Assembly (NCBI GenBank): GCA_902490145.1 | Contig: CABUCT010000001.1 | Location: forward strand, 1 to 42,765 | Direction: 5' to 3' | Length of the DNA: 42,765 bases | From: an uncultured Oscillospiraceae bacterium | Lineage (GTDB): Bacteria > Bacillota > Clostridia > Oscillospirales > Acutalibacteraceae | Shown here: positions 9,208 to 17,578 of the stretch, one piece after another | Numbering within the stretch: position 1 is the first letter of the stretch | Layout: every line of letters begins with the position of its first letter | Notes under the pieces: model-generated | Database searches by the model: none | What the model was told of the DNA's origin: nothing | Seen by the model: the letters and a program-made list of their open reading frames with translations, nothing else | Made by a program: the position numbers and the translations under genes

Positions 9208-11718
9208 ATGAAACAATATACAGTCGAAGGAATGAGCTGTGCCGCTTGCAGTGCGAGAGTGGAAAAGGCGGTCTCGGCAGTTGAGGGAGTAAGCTCGTGT
9301 TCAGTCAGCCTGCTTACAAACTCAATGGGAGTTGAGGGTACAGCTTCACCAAATGAAATAATGAAAGCGGTGGAAAATGCCGGTTACAAGGCTAATATCA
9401 AAGGTGAAACAAAGTCAGCCTCTGATGCTTCTGATGACTTTAAAGACCGTGAAACTCCGGTTCTTTTAAAACGGTTGATATTTTCGCTTGGATTTTTGAT
9501 AATTCTTATGTACCTTTCAATGGGGCATACTATGTGGGGGTTCCCGGTTCCGGCCTTTCTTGATAACAATCATGTTGCCATGGGAATTATACAGCTATTG
9601 TTATCAGCGGCAGTTATGGTTATAAATCAAAAATTCTTCATAAACGGATTTAAAGGCTTTGTGTCTGGAGCACCAAACATGGATACACTGGTATCTCTCG
9701 GTTCGTCAGCAGCTTTTATATACAGTACCTATGCATTGCTTGCCATGACGGTTGCTCAGGTAAAAGGAGATATGGCGGCTGTTCACGGATATATGCATGA
9801 TTTTTATTTCGAATCGGCAGCAATGATTCTGGCACTTATAACACTCGGAAAAATGCTGGAGGCCCGCTCAAAGGGAAAAACGACCAATGCATTGAAAAGT
9901 TTGATGGCTTTGACTCCAAAAACCGCAAGAATAATCAAAGACGAAAAAGAGACCGAAGTTCCGATTGAACAGGTTAAAAAAGGTGATATTTTTGTGGTTC
10001 GTGCGGGTGACAGTGTTCCGGTTGACGGAATTGTTCTTGACGGTGCGGGTGCAATTGACGAATCAATTTTAACAGGAGAAAGCATTCCGGTGGATAAAAC
10101 GGTGAATGACACTGTTTCGGCTGCAACAATAAACCGTTCGGGATATTTGCGTTGTGAAGCCTCAAGAGTTGGCGAGGATACCACTTTGTCTCAGATTATT
10201 AAAATGGTAAGTGATGCTGCTGCCACAAAAGCTCCTATTGCCAAAATTGCTGACAAAGTTTCGGGCGTGTTTGTCCCAGCCGTTATTGCTATCGCGGTAA
10301 TAACCTTTGTGGTTTGGATGGTGCTTGGAAAGAGTATGGGATTTTCACTTGCCCGAAGTATATCAGTGCTTGTCATAAGCTGTCCGTGTGCTTTGGGTCT
10401 TGCAACTCCGGTTGCTATTATGGTAGGAAACGGAGTTGGTGCAAAAAACGGAATTTTGTTCAAAACTGCGGTTTCGCTTGAAAATGCCGGAAAGACACAA
10501 ATTGTTGTGCTTGATAAGACGGGAACTATAACCAAAGGCGAACCTGCTGTTACAGAAATAATACCCTCTGAAAATATCTCTGAAGACGAACTTCTGAGCC
10601 TTGCATTTTCGATTGAACAAAAAAGCGAACATCCTCTTGCTCTTGCAATAGTAAAAATGGGCGAAGAAAAGGGCATAAATCCTCCGGAAACAACCGATTT
10701 TGTCACCCTTTCGGGGAGCGGAGTGGAAGGTATTGTAAACGGGTCCAAAATTCGTGGTGGAAGCTTGAAATTTATAAAGTCGCAGGTTGCTGTTTCGGAA
10801 ACCACTGAAAATACTGCAAATACCCTGGCGTCACAAGGCAAAACGCCTCTGCTTTTTGCAAAAGACGACAAAGTTCTTGGTATAATCGCCGTTGCAGATG
10901 TAATAAAAGAGGATAGCAAGGCGGCGGTGCAGGAATTAAAAAATATGGGCATATATGTTATAATGTTGACAGGAGACAATGCTCTGACCGCACAAGCGAT
11001 CGGCAATCAGGTCGGCGTGGATTATGTTTATGCAGGAGTTTCTCCTGACGGAAAAGAATCTGTAATCCGGGAGCTTAAAAATCAGGGGACTGTGGCAATG
11101 GTGGGGGATGGCATTAATGATGCACCCGCACTTACAAGTGCCGACACGGGCATTGCAATCGGAGCAGGTGCGGATGTTGCGGTCGATGCCGCTGACGTGG
11201 TACTCATGAACAGCAGGCTTTCTGACGTTGCGTCCGCTGTACGGCTAAGTCGGTCAACGCTCACAAATATCCGTGAAAATCTGTTCTGGGCATTCATTTA
11301 TAATGTCATCGGAATACCGCTGGCAGCGGGAGCTTTTATCTCAATTTTTGGATGGCAGCTAAACCCCATGTACGGTGCAGCAGCTATGAGTTTGTCCAGT
11401 TTTTGCGTTGTTACCAATGCTTTGAGACTGAATTTTCTAAATGTTCACAGTTCAAAGCACGATAGAAAAAGGAAGCACAATCCAATTAAAATAAATATAA
11501 AGGAGTCAGAAAAGATGGAAAAGACAATTAAAATTGAAGGTATGATGTGCGGTCACTGCGAGGCAAGAGTAAAGAGTGTTCTTGAAGCACTTCCCGAGGT
11601 TGAAGCAGCAAAGGTGAGTCATGAAACCGGTACGGCTGTTGTTTCGCTTTCAGCTGATGTATCAGATGCAAAGCTTAAAGAAACAGTAGAAGCACAAGGC
11701 TATAAAGTTATCGGCTGA
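9208..11718 (+). CDS. copA: Cu(I)-exporting P1B ATPase CopA with C-terminal CopZ domain
   Basis: CopA pumps Cu(I) out of the cytoplasm. The 836-residue protein starts with an HMA metal-binding domain (GMSCAAC, Cys11 and Cys14), followed by membrane helices, the TGES actuator motif (289-292), the transport motif CPC (392-394), the phosphorylation site DKTGT (Asp436), SEHP, and GDGINDAP. After the last membrane helices a lysine-rich linker leads to a second HMA domain with GMMCGHC (Cys781, Cys784) at the C-terminus. A C-terminal HMA is unusual; it looks like a CopZ chaperone joined to the pump. The linker DNA keeps a Shine-Dalgarno and ATG at 11515, so free CopZ may also be made. GAGGTGA precedes the copA ATG. 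Confidence 0.95.
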   Translation: MKQYTVEGMSCAACSARVEKAVSAVEGVSSCSVSLLTNSMGVEGTASPNEIMKAVENAGYKANIKGETKSASDASDDFKDRETPVLLKRLIFSLGFLIILMYLSMGHTMWGFPVPAFLDNNHVAMGIIQLLLSAAVMVINQKFFINGFKGFVSGAPNMDTLVSLGSSAAFIYSTYALLAMTVAQVKGDMAAVHGYMHDFYFESAAMILALITLGKMLEARSKGKTTNALKSLMALTPKTARIIKDEKETEVPIEQVKKGDIFVVRAGDSVPVDGIVLDGAGAIDESILTGESIPVDKTVNDTVSAATINRSGYLRCEASRVGEDTTLSQIIKMVSDAAATKAPIAKIADKVSGVFVPAVIAIAVITFVVWMVLGKSMGFSLARSISVLVISCPCALGLATPVAIMVGNGVGAKNGILFKTAVSLENAGKTQIVVLDKTGTITKGEPAVTEIIPSENISEDELLSLAFSIEQKSEHPLALAIVKMGEEKGINPPETTDFVTLSGSGVEGIVNGSKIRGGSLKFIKSQVAVSETTENTANTLASQGKTPLLFAKDDKVLGIIAVADVIKEDSKAAVQELKNMGIYVIMLTGDNALTAQAIGNQVGVDYVYAGVSPDGKESVIRELKNQGTVAMVGDGINDAPALTSADTGIAIGAGADVAVDAADVVLMNSRLSDVASAVRLSRSTLTNIRENLFWAFIYNVIGIPLAAGAFISIFGWQLNPMYGAAAMSLSSFCVVTNALRLNFLNVHSSKHDRKRKHNPIKINIKESEKMEKTIKIEGMMCGHCEARVKSVLEALPEVEAAKVSHETGTAVVSLSADVSDAKLKETVEAQGYKVIG
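11499..11718 (+). CDS. copZ: possible internally initiated CopZ copper chaperone
   Basis: Within copA, and in its reading frame, AAAGGAG (11499-11505) stands 9 nt before an ATG at 11515. Initiation there would give a 67-residue protein that is exactly one HMA domain: MEKTIKIEG, then MCGHC, and a normal C-terminus (AQGYKVIG). This matches free-standing CopZ in length and start. The coordinates include the ribosome site. Whether it is used is inference; it may be a relic of a lost copA stop codon. Confidence 0.5.
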
Positions 11719-11757
11719 TAAATATTTTTATGTAAAACTGTCATATTATAATCGTAT

Positions 11758-11804
11758 TTTCACAGTAAAACACCAAAGTTTTGTTATACTGTTTTACTGT
11801 GAAA
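11758..11804. repeat. 14-bp perfect inverted repeat
   Basis: The arms at 11758-11771 (TTTCACAGTAAAAC) and 11791-11804 match perfectly as reverse complements, with 19 nt between. It lies between the copA stop and the hairpin at 11815-11855. It may be an upstream terminator stem or an operator. Neither arm was seen elsewhere in the window. Confidence 0.6.
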
Positions 11805-11814
11805 TAACTTTTTA

Positions 11815-11855
11815 AAACCGCAAAGCCTTCGGTATTACCGAAGGCTTTGCGGTTT
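11815..11855. terminator. bidirectional terminator between copA and head cassette
   Basis: A perfect hairpin with 20-bp arms (11815-11834 and 11836-11855) lies between the convergent copA and phage genes. The plus-strand side continues into TTTAATTT and the minus-strand side into TTTTAAAAAG, so it probably ends both transcripts. Confidence 0.85.
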
Positions 11856-11858
11856 AAT

Positions 11859-12293
11859 TTAAACAATATATCGTTTTTCAATTTCAAGAAATCCGGTCAG
11901 CAAGAATGCTTTTTCGTCTCTTTTATAGGAAAGATCTCCGCATTTTACTGAAGTGAATTTATAGGTGCTAACATTTTCAAAAAACATTTCACCTATACGG
12001 CTGAATATATCATAACACTTATATCCTTCCATAGAGTCGGGAACATAAACATCAAATCTGACGCAAATATTGCAATCCCGATTATAAAGCATAGTAGACG
12101 GATTGTCTTCGGAATAAACCGGGGCGATCCTATTTTCAACCGAGTTTTCAAGTCCCACCGCGACTGTCGGCTTTGACATGGGAAGCGGCTTCTTTTTTCC
12201 TGAAAATCCGAAAACGACTCTTATATCGCTAAAATTTTCGTCGTTTTCAAGCTTTCTTTTAATAGTTGAAAGATAGTTGTTAAATTTGATCAT
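11859..12293 (-). CDS. phage neck/tail-completion-like protein
   Basis: This 144-residue protein is the last gene of the leftward head cassette. I do not recognise a catalytic motif. Size, position after two other small connector genes, and the general make-up (short alpha/beta protein, IKRKLENDENFSD near the start, GFLEIEKRY at the end) fit a tail-completion or tail-terminator protein, the place of xkdJ in PBSX-type phages. GGAGA precedes the ATG. It overlaps the upstream gene by 14 bp and ends 4 bp before the shared terminator. Function is inferred mainly from position. Confidence 0.55.
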   Translation of the reverse strand: MIKFNNYLSTIKRKLENDENFSDIRVVFGFSGKKKPLPMSKPTVAVGLENSVENRIAPVYSEDNPSTMLYNRDCNICVRFDVYVPDSMEGYKCYDIFSRIGEMFFENVSTYKFTSVKCGDLSYKRDEKAFLLTGFLEIEKRYIV

Positions 12294-12648
12294 CTTGTGT
12301 CTCCTTTACTACGGAGCGGAGTATTGCCCAGTTATAAATAACTTCTCCGCTTACTACTACCTTTTCTTTTTTTACAAAGAAAAATTCAGCTCCATCCATG
12401 TGAAGGCGAAGGTTATCGTCAAAATCCCATACTTCGACATTGGACGGTCCAATATAAAGGTAGTGAGATTGATCAATATATCCGGCACGTGATCGAACGC
12501 CGTCGAGGTACATTTTATTTTTGTACCTCAGCGGCTGAACGAAGGCTTTGAAATAATCCGAAATATTTTCTTCGGTGGTTGAAAGACGAACATTGCTTCC
12601 GTATTGGTTGATAAATTTATCAATTTTACTTTTAGTTAATTTCAGCAT
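12280..12648 (-). CDS. phage head-closure-like protein
   Basis: This is a 122-residue protein. Features such as FVQPLRYKNKMYLDG, RAGYIDQSHYLYIGP and a C-terminal WAILRSV resemble small head-closure or minor head proteins of Clostridia phages (xkdI-like position). It overlaps its upstream neighbour by 7 bp and its downstream neighbour by 14 bp. A head-closure protein would seal the portal and present the tail attachment surface. The assignment rests on resemblance and gene order. Confidence 0.55.
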   Translation of the reverse strand: MLKLTKSKIDKFINQYGSNVRLSTTEENISDYFKAFVQPLRYKNKMYLDGVRSRAGYIDQSHYLYIGPSNVEVWDFDDNLRLHMDGAEFFFVKKEKVVVSGEVIYNWAILRSVVKETQDDQI

Positions 12649-13010
12649 TGTATCGCCACAAATTCAAAGTCTCCATTCTTCATAAGACGGCTTATGCGTT
12701 TTAAAGCTTCATCCCGCAGCTGTCGTGATGCCGAAATACGTTCGGAAGCTGAGTCTCTGATAGACAAATCTCCTGCCTTAAAAGAGGTGTTGCCGTCAAA
12801 TGATGAACTTATAAGAACATATTCATAAAATGCACATGCAGCAGCGGCATAAGTCAAAGAACTCATGTTATTTGAAATATCGCAGTCCTCCTTCAGGTCG
12901 GCAGAAATACTATCAGCAGCTGAGCGACAGGTATCTATCCATTTTATAGCATCCTCTTTTTCAAGACCTGTAAGAGACAGAAAAATGTCAAAAACCAGCA
13001 TAAGATCCAT
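12642..13010 (-). CDS. phage head-tail connector (adaptor) protein
   Basis: This 122-residue, mostly helical protein directly follows the major capsid gene, where gp6/gp15-type head-tail adaptors are normally found. FLSLTGLEKEDAIKWID near the start and an alanine-rich central helix (LTYAAAACAFYEYVL) fit that helical-bundle family. An adaptor would form a ring under the portal. The start ATG lies 6 bp after the capsid stop without a strong ribosome site, so it is likely translated by coupling. Confidence 0.6.
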   Translation of the reverse strand: MDLMLVFDIFLSLTGLEKEDAIKWIDTCRSAADSISADLKEDCDISNNMSSLTYAAAACAFYEYVLISSSFDGNTSFKAGDLSIRDSASERISASRQLRDEALKRISRLMKNGDFEFVAIQC

Positions 13011-13016
13011 AGAGGC

Positions 13017-14018
13017 TTAACCCTCATTTGTAACAACGTTAACGAGTTTTTTAACCGAATTATCAATGATTTTTGAGAAACCTGCGATAGATGTTATAGT
13101 TGCCCTTTCAAGCTGACGATCAATAAGTCGATCGCTGTCAACTTCAATATCAGAAGCCACTACCATTTCAAGAGCATAATTCTTGTCAAATGCTATTATA
13201 CTGTTTGTACTGTTTCGTGCGTTGATAATCTTAAATCCCAGATTTGTATCAAATCCGTGGTTATTTCCGAATTTAAAACCGAAATCGGGATCTTGGAATG
13301 CTGACATACTCAGCATTTGAGCAATAACATCAGGGGACATAATCACAGTGCCCATTTCATATGGTGCAAGTGCTTTCCAAAGATTCACAAAATCAGTGAA
13401 AAGAATTTTTGCATTTGAAGTGCGGGTAACCTCTCCGGCATCCTTCGCCAAAACGCTTATTGCATCGTCAAACTGCTGGGATGCAATATGAGCACCGATC
13501 TGTTTCAATGCTACAGTGAAAAGGTCAAGGCGTTGGAACTTAAGAGATTCATATGATGCAACAAGCATTCTTCCGTGCTTTTTAAGATTTACAAGCTTGT
13601 CCTTGATTTTGATGCTGGTTTCGGGAATAGCAGTGCCTTCCTCAACTTCACTTAAGTTAAGATCAGAATCAGCAGGAGTACTTATAATACTGCGGTAATC
13701 CATGCTGTTGATGTGAGTGGTGGTTGCAACAATCTGAGAAAGCAAATCGTAACCGATAAATCCGCTTTTTACCGAACGGGTAAGATATTCGGGGAAGAGT
13801 GCTGCAGATGAAGAAGTAGAAAAGAACTTTTCCACTGTGTCTGATGAAGGACCTGAAACCTTAATATCAAAACGTTTAAGCTGACGCTGATAAGCATCAA
13901 GACCTGCAAGAGGAGTGTCGGCGTAATTTTCCGACGGGTCAATAGATTCAAGAGCGGCGGTAATACCGCCTTTAACATTGTACATCCCTTTTTCAAGTGT
14001 AATATTTTCGTAAGACAT
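13017..14018 (-). CDS. HK97-fold major capsid protein
   Basis: This 333-residue protein is in the right place and of the right size for the major capsid protein: it follows the protease/scaffold gene. It begins MSYENITLEKGMYNVKGG and ends KIIDNSVKKLVNVVTNEG; in between, IDRQLERATITSIAGF and EMVVASDIEVDSDR are typical of the C-terminal A and P domain regions of xkdG-like capsid proteins. No long N-terminal delta domain is seen, which agrees with a scaffold domain on the preceding protease. AAAGG precedes the ATG. The frame is intact and the sequence shows no decay. Confidence 0.8.
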   Translation of the reverse strand: MSYENITLEKGMYNVKGGITAALESIDPSENYADTPLAGLDAYQRQLKRFDIKVSGPSSDTVEKFFSTSSSAALFPEYLTRSVKSGFIGYDLLSQIVATTTHINSMDYRSIISTPADSDLNLSEVEEGTAIPETSIKIKDKLVNLKKHGRMLVASYESLKFQRLDLFTVALKQIGAHIASQQFDDAISVLAKDAGEVTRTSNAKILFTDFVNLWKALAPYEMGTVIMSPDVIAQMLSMSAFQDPDFGFKFGNNHGFDTNLGFKIINARNSTNSIIAFDKNYALEMVVASDIEVDSDRLIDRQLERATITSIAGFSKIIDNSVKKLVNVVTNEG

Positions 14019-14032
14019 AAAAACAACCTTTC

Positions 14033-15025
14033 TTAAATAATAAATTTTGTGTTTGTGGAATTTTCATTTTGTTCTTTAACAGCATCAAGCTGTCTTGCAG
14101 GGGGGAAAAATTTAGCCGTTCTTTTTTCAAAAGCCTTTTTCAAAGCTGAAAGCTGATCGAAATCAAGATTGCTTGTTAACTTTTCAAAAAATGAGACCCC
14201 AAGTTCCGGCTCGGCAATACCTCCGAGGCGTGATACCTCTTTTTTAATAACATCAAGCTGTTTTTTGCCTGCTTCGGCAAATTCTTTAAGCTCGTTTATA
14301 TAACTGTAAAGTGCATTAGCCTCATCTTTTTCAAGCGAAACATTTCCTTCATTCAGAGATTTTATGATATCCTCTCTGTTCAACTTTTCAAATCCTCCTT
14401 TTTTATTGCAATTAAATGCTTTGACCACACCTGCCTTCGGCTGAGCGGGAACGGCGACAAAGCTCCATTCATAAGCGTCAGTCGGATCGCTGAGTACATG
14501 GTGGCAAAGCTGTTTAACACCGTCTTTGCGATAAAATCTGCCTTTCTTGTGTTCACAATGAGAAGTACGCATATCAGCCCCGCAAACCGAGCAGTGTACT
14601 GAGCTGACAGAGCAGCCCACACTGACCTCTTTTTTGATGCCCGCATCAATTTCAAGAATAATATCCTTATTTCTGATGCTATTGGGCATATAGGCACGAG
14701 CCTTCAAACGAACATAAGGGTCGCCTCTTTTTGTTGTTTGACCTTCAACCCTTTCGACCTCACATTCAAAAATTCTTGCGACCTGATCTCGGCCTTTCAT
14801 TGAATGGTCAAAAATACCTGTTTTCCCCACAAAAAGAGTGGCAAGTTTTTGCAGCATATCATCGCTGAACCGTTCAAAGTCTCTGTCAACTTCGTTGTCG
14901 CAAAGGATCACCGAAAAGACAAAAACTTCTTCGGGAGACAGTATTCTTCGGGAAAGCTTGTTTATTTTTTCAAGCTCCTGTTCGGTAGGAGTGCCGGAAA
15001 CATTTGACACAAATCCTTCCTTCAT
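14033..15025 (-). CDS. prohead protease with zinc motif and scaffold tail
   Basis: The 330-residue protein resembles xkdF-type prohead proteases. The N-terminal half has a candidate catalytic His74 (GIFDHSMKG) and Ser135 (KEVSVGCS), in the HK97 protease order. It is followed by a cysteine/histidine knuckle (CSVCG, then HCEHKKG; Cys145, Cys148, Cys157) that should bind zinc, and YEWSFVAVPAQ. The last 110 or so residues are charged and helical, as in a scaffolding domain. A TTG 30 bp upstream also gives an open frame, but the ATG at 15023-15025 has AAAGGA at proper spacing and is preferred. The protein would direct capsid assembly and then be cleaved. Confidence 0.72.
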   Translation of the reverse strand: MKEGFVSNVSGTPTEQELEKINKLSRRILSPEEVFVFSVILCDNEVDRDFERFSDDMLQKLATLFVGKTGIFDHSMKGRDQVARIFECEVERVEGQTTKRGDPYVRLKARAYMPNSIRNKDIILEIDAGIKKEVSVGCSVSSVHCSVCGADMRTSHCEHKKGRFYRKDGVKQLCHHVLSDPTDAYEWSFVAVPAQPKAGVVKAFNCNKKGGFEKLNREDIIKSLNEGNVSLEKDEANALYSYINELKEFAEAGKKQLDVIKKEVSRLGGIAEPELGVSFFEKLTSNLDFDQLSALKKAFEKRTAKFFPPARQLDAVKEQNENSTNTKFII

Positions 15026-15073
15026 TAAATCAATCCTTTCATATAAAGGCAGCAATAAATCAAAATAAGAATG

Positions 15074-16240
15074 TTACTGCCGGTTTAAATTTTGTTCTAT
15101 CTGTTTTGCCTGCATGCGATAAAGCTGAGCTTTAGCCAGTTCTACCTCATCCTGTAGTGAAATGTTTTCAAAATCAACTTCAACTTCCGGATCATATCCG
15201 TTAAGCATAAGCCACATACGGCAAATCTTGCGGATCGCAGGCATAATAATTCTTCTGTATCCCCAAATCTCACTTGTGAGCATGTCGGATTGCTGGGCGG
15301 ACATCCGTTCAGTGGAACTCCATGAAAGTCCGAGCATAAACGGAGGAATACCAAGCCGTGCAACAATTTGCTCAAGCATATGATGAACAGGAATCTCGCA
15401 GTCAAGTATCTGACTGTCGGAGCCTATAACCTTTATCTGCACATCTCCCACTGCCACAAAATCGCTGACTTTGCCGCTGGCGTTGTCACGCATAGCTTTT
15501 GACCATTGTTCGGCGATCTGCTGTGCACGGTCTTTTGCAAAGGTGCGGTCGGCTGAATCATTTGACGGTTTGTAAATGACCGAGTATCTGAGGTTCCCCG
15601 CCCGTTCAAAATTAACTCTGATAGTATCAAATATTTTAGTCAGCACCTGAGTTACGAATGGCAGACTTTTAAGCAGAGAATTACCGCAGATTTGTCCTGC
15701 ACGGGGGTTCAAGGCACTTGTAACAAGAAACTGAGGATATTTGACCGGTTTTGCTTCACCGGCACATCGTGTAAAATACGAAAGCCCTCCGTTTTTTTCA
15801 TTGCGACTGATTTCAATGCAGTCAAGAGGAGCATTATATAAAGCCGCTATGGTGTTTCCCGAAACAGACGGCACGATCTCGCCTACTGCTGTCCCGTACA
15901 TAAGAAGCTGATCCAAATGCTGTGCCGCAAAGGCTTCTATTCCCGACATTGAATCTCCGACCGGAACGGTCTCAAGAAAATGATCCAGTTCTTTTTGAGC
16001 AGATTTGTCACGGCATACGGCTGTTATTCCGCCGGATAAAGAAACAATTTTTGAAAGAGCGGCATCTACTATCGGTACACCCTCTCGAATTGAATCATAA
16101 AGCCGATATTCCGGACGGCAAAGCGGGATATACCTGTCCAGTGCCGAAAACATCACGGATTTTTCACGTGGAATCTGCAATGCAGTTGTCTTTGATTGCG
16201 GCTCAGTCTGTTTTCGCTTAAAAAAATCAAATGGTTTCAT
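15074..16240 (-). CDS. phage portal protein
   Basis: The 388-residue protein has the make-up of PBSX-type portal proteins: a start rich in basic residues (MKPFDFFKRK), YGTAVGEIVPS, NAPLDCIEI, and the C-terminal stretch MLEQIVARLGIPPFMLGLSWSS cut here as two parts (MLEQIVARLG and IPPFMLGLS), followed by a helix-rich end. The portal forms the dodecameric DNA channel at one capsid vertex and docks the terminase. GGAG precedes the ATG. It is separated from terL by 87 bp of palindrome-rich DNA, the only real gap in the cassette. Confidence 0.8.
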   Translation of the reverse strand: MKPFDFFKRKQTEPQSKTTALQIPREKSVMFSALDRYIPLCRPEYRLYDSIREGVPIVDAALSKIVSLSGGITAVCRDKSAQKELDHFLETVPVGDSMSGIEAFAAQHLDQLLMYGTAVGEIVPSVSGNTIAALYNAPLDCIEISRNEKNGGLSYFTRCAGEAKPVKYPQFLVTSALNPRAGQICGNSLLKSLPFVTQVLTKIFDTIRVNFERAGNLRYSVIYKPSNDSADRTFAKDRAQQIAEQWSKAMRDNASGKVSDFVAVGDVQIKVIGSDSQILDCEIPVHHMLEQIVARLGIPPFMLGLSWSSTERMSAQQSDMLTSEIWGYRRIIMPAIRKICRMWLMLNGYDPEVEVDFENISLQDEVELAKAQLYRMQAKQIEQNLNRQ

Positions 16241-16327
16241 TCTGTTCTCCTTATAAAAAAATATCTATATAAAATGAAATTTCATACAATGTATGTACAG
16301 CAGGTAATAATTCCTGCTTTTTGTTTT
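16241..16327. other. palindrome-rich gap between terL and portal
   Basis: This 87-bp gap holds three inverted repeats in a row: ATGAAATTTCAT (16274-16285), CATACA-A-TGTATG (16283-16295) and AGCAGG/CCTGCT (16299-16304, 16313-16318). The last is followed on the plus strand by TTTTTGTTTTTT, so it has the form of a rightward terminator, opposite to the cassette's direction. No rightward gene lies here. Confidence 0.5.
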
Positions 16328-17578
16328 TTACCGTTCGACCGAAACCGCTGCAAAATCGTCCTGTTCACGATAAAGCACCGTAGATACAAAATATCTTATA
16401 TCATCCATTGCGTGGTCATTTTCTTTTATGGGTTTGTCTTTTACACTGCCGCTGTCCCATCTGTAAAGTCCGAATTCCCGGATGGTATCAGCACATTTTT
16501 TAGAAATCACAATTCTATTCTCTCTGAGTGCATCTGCAACAAGACGAATACCGTCTGCCACATTGTTTTTTGCAGGAATGACCTTGAACCGTGCGTGGCG
16601 TCGTATACAGGTTATAAAAGAAGCAGCTGAAGGGTCACAAATTACCGAAATAATGTTTCGTGTTCCTGCAAGTGATTCAAGTGCGTCATAATATTCCTCG
16701 TCTGTTTTTTGAACTCCGTGTTTTCTGGAGGAATAATAGTATTCATCAATTCGGTATGCTATTTTGCCTTTTATTCCCCAAAGGCCCATTGAGGTCGGGT
16801 TCACCGTCCCGTAATCGCAGGAGATATAATATTCGTCATATCCGCAAGTTTCCAGAACTTCTGTATGCTTTTCTTCCGAAAAACCCTGATAGACAAGTCC
16901 TTCCGCAGCCACCCATTTTCCTAAAATGAACCGTTCATAAAAAGCCCCTGTGTAAAGACTTTGATAACGCCTGCGTATCTCAGGGGAAAGGGAGGGATTG
17001 TCGTCCATTGTAAAATGAAGATAAAGGGCATTTTTCTCATCTGTTTGTTTTATCCAAGTAGTGTAAAACCAGTGATGAGGATGTTCAGGATTGCAGTTAA
17101 ACCAAAATTTTGATCCATTAACCGAACATCTTGCCAGCGTTTGCTCCACAAAAGAACGAGGCATAAGAGCTACTTCATCAAGAAGTGCTCCCGAAAGGGT
17201 CATACCCTGAATAAGTGCCGCTGAAGATTCGTCTCTTCCTCCGAAAAAATAAAAGCGGTTAGTGTTTGTCCCCCGCCGTACTTCAAGATAATTTTTGGAA
17301 TGTTTGATGTTACATTCAAATCCGATCTCTCTGAGTTCAGCTGACAGGGGCAAAATAATGTTCCTTTTGAGTGCAGTCACGGTTTTTCCGCAGATCGCAA
17401 AATCCGAATTGTTAAATTGCCAAAAAGCCCATAAAACGAAAGAAACCGACATACAAAGGGTTTTTCCGGATCTCACCGCACCGTCACATATAACGGCATC
17501 GCAGTCCTTGTACTTGCTGTTATTGCACCACCATGTTAAAACAGCGAGCTGCTTTTTTGAAAAAGGTGCATATTTCAT
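16328..17578 (-). CDS. phage terminase large subunit (PBSX family)
   Basis: TerL is the ATP-driven motor and nuclease that packages DNA into proheads. The 416-residue protein has Walker A GAVRSGKT (33-40), Walker B LLDE (132-135), the FFGGRDE element (111-117) typical of PBSX-type terminases, and all three acidic nuclease positions: Asp255 (SCDYG), Asp315 (ICDPS) and Asp392/393 (MDDIRY). Both activities therefore look intact. A GTG 9 bp upstream is in frame, but the ATG at 17576-17578 overlaps the terS stop as ATGA, the usual coupling arrangement. Confidence 0.9.
   Translation of the reverse strand: MKYAPFSKKQLAVLTWWCNNSKYKDCDAVICDGAVRSGKTLCMSVSFVLWAFWQFNNSDFAICGKTVTALKRNIILPLSAELREIGFECNIKHSKNYLEVRRGTNTNRFYFFGGRDESSAALIQGMTLSGALLDEVALMPRSFVEQTLARCSVNGSKFWFNCNPEHPHHWFYTTWIKQTDEKNALYLHFTMDDNPSLSPEIRRRYQSLYTGAFYERFILGKWVAAEGLVYQGFSEEKHTEVLETCGYDEYYISCDYGTVNPTSMGLWGIKGKIAYRIDEYYYSSRKHGVQKTDEEYYDALESLAGTRNIISVICDPSAASFITCIRRHARFKVIPAKNNVADGIRLVADALRENRIVISKKCADTIREFGLYRWDSGSVKDKPIKENDHAMDDIRYFVSTVLYREQDDFAAVSVER

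Noticed and set aside
10191..11006. 271-codon open frame antisense to copA
   Set aside because: It lies wholly opposite the conserved ATPase core of CopA, has low-complexity Ser/Thr/Ile composition and no ribosome site.
14033..15055. Prohead protease starting at the upstream TTG (15055)
   Set aside because: The ATG at 15025 has a proper AAAGGA ribosome site; the TTG start would swallow that site.
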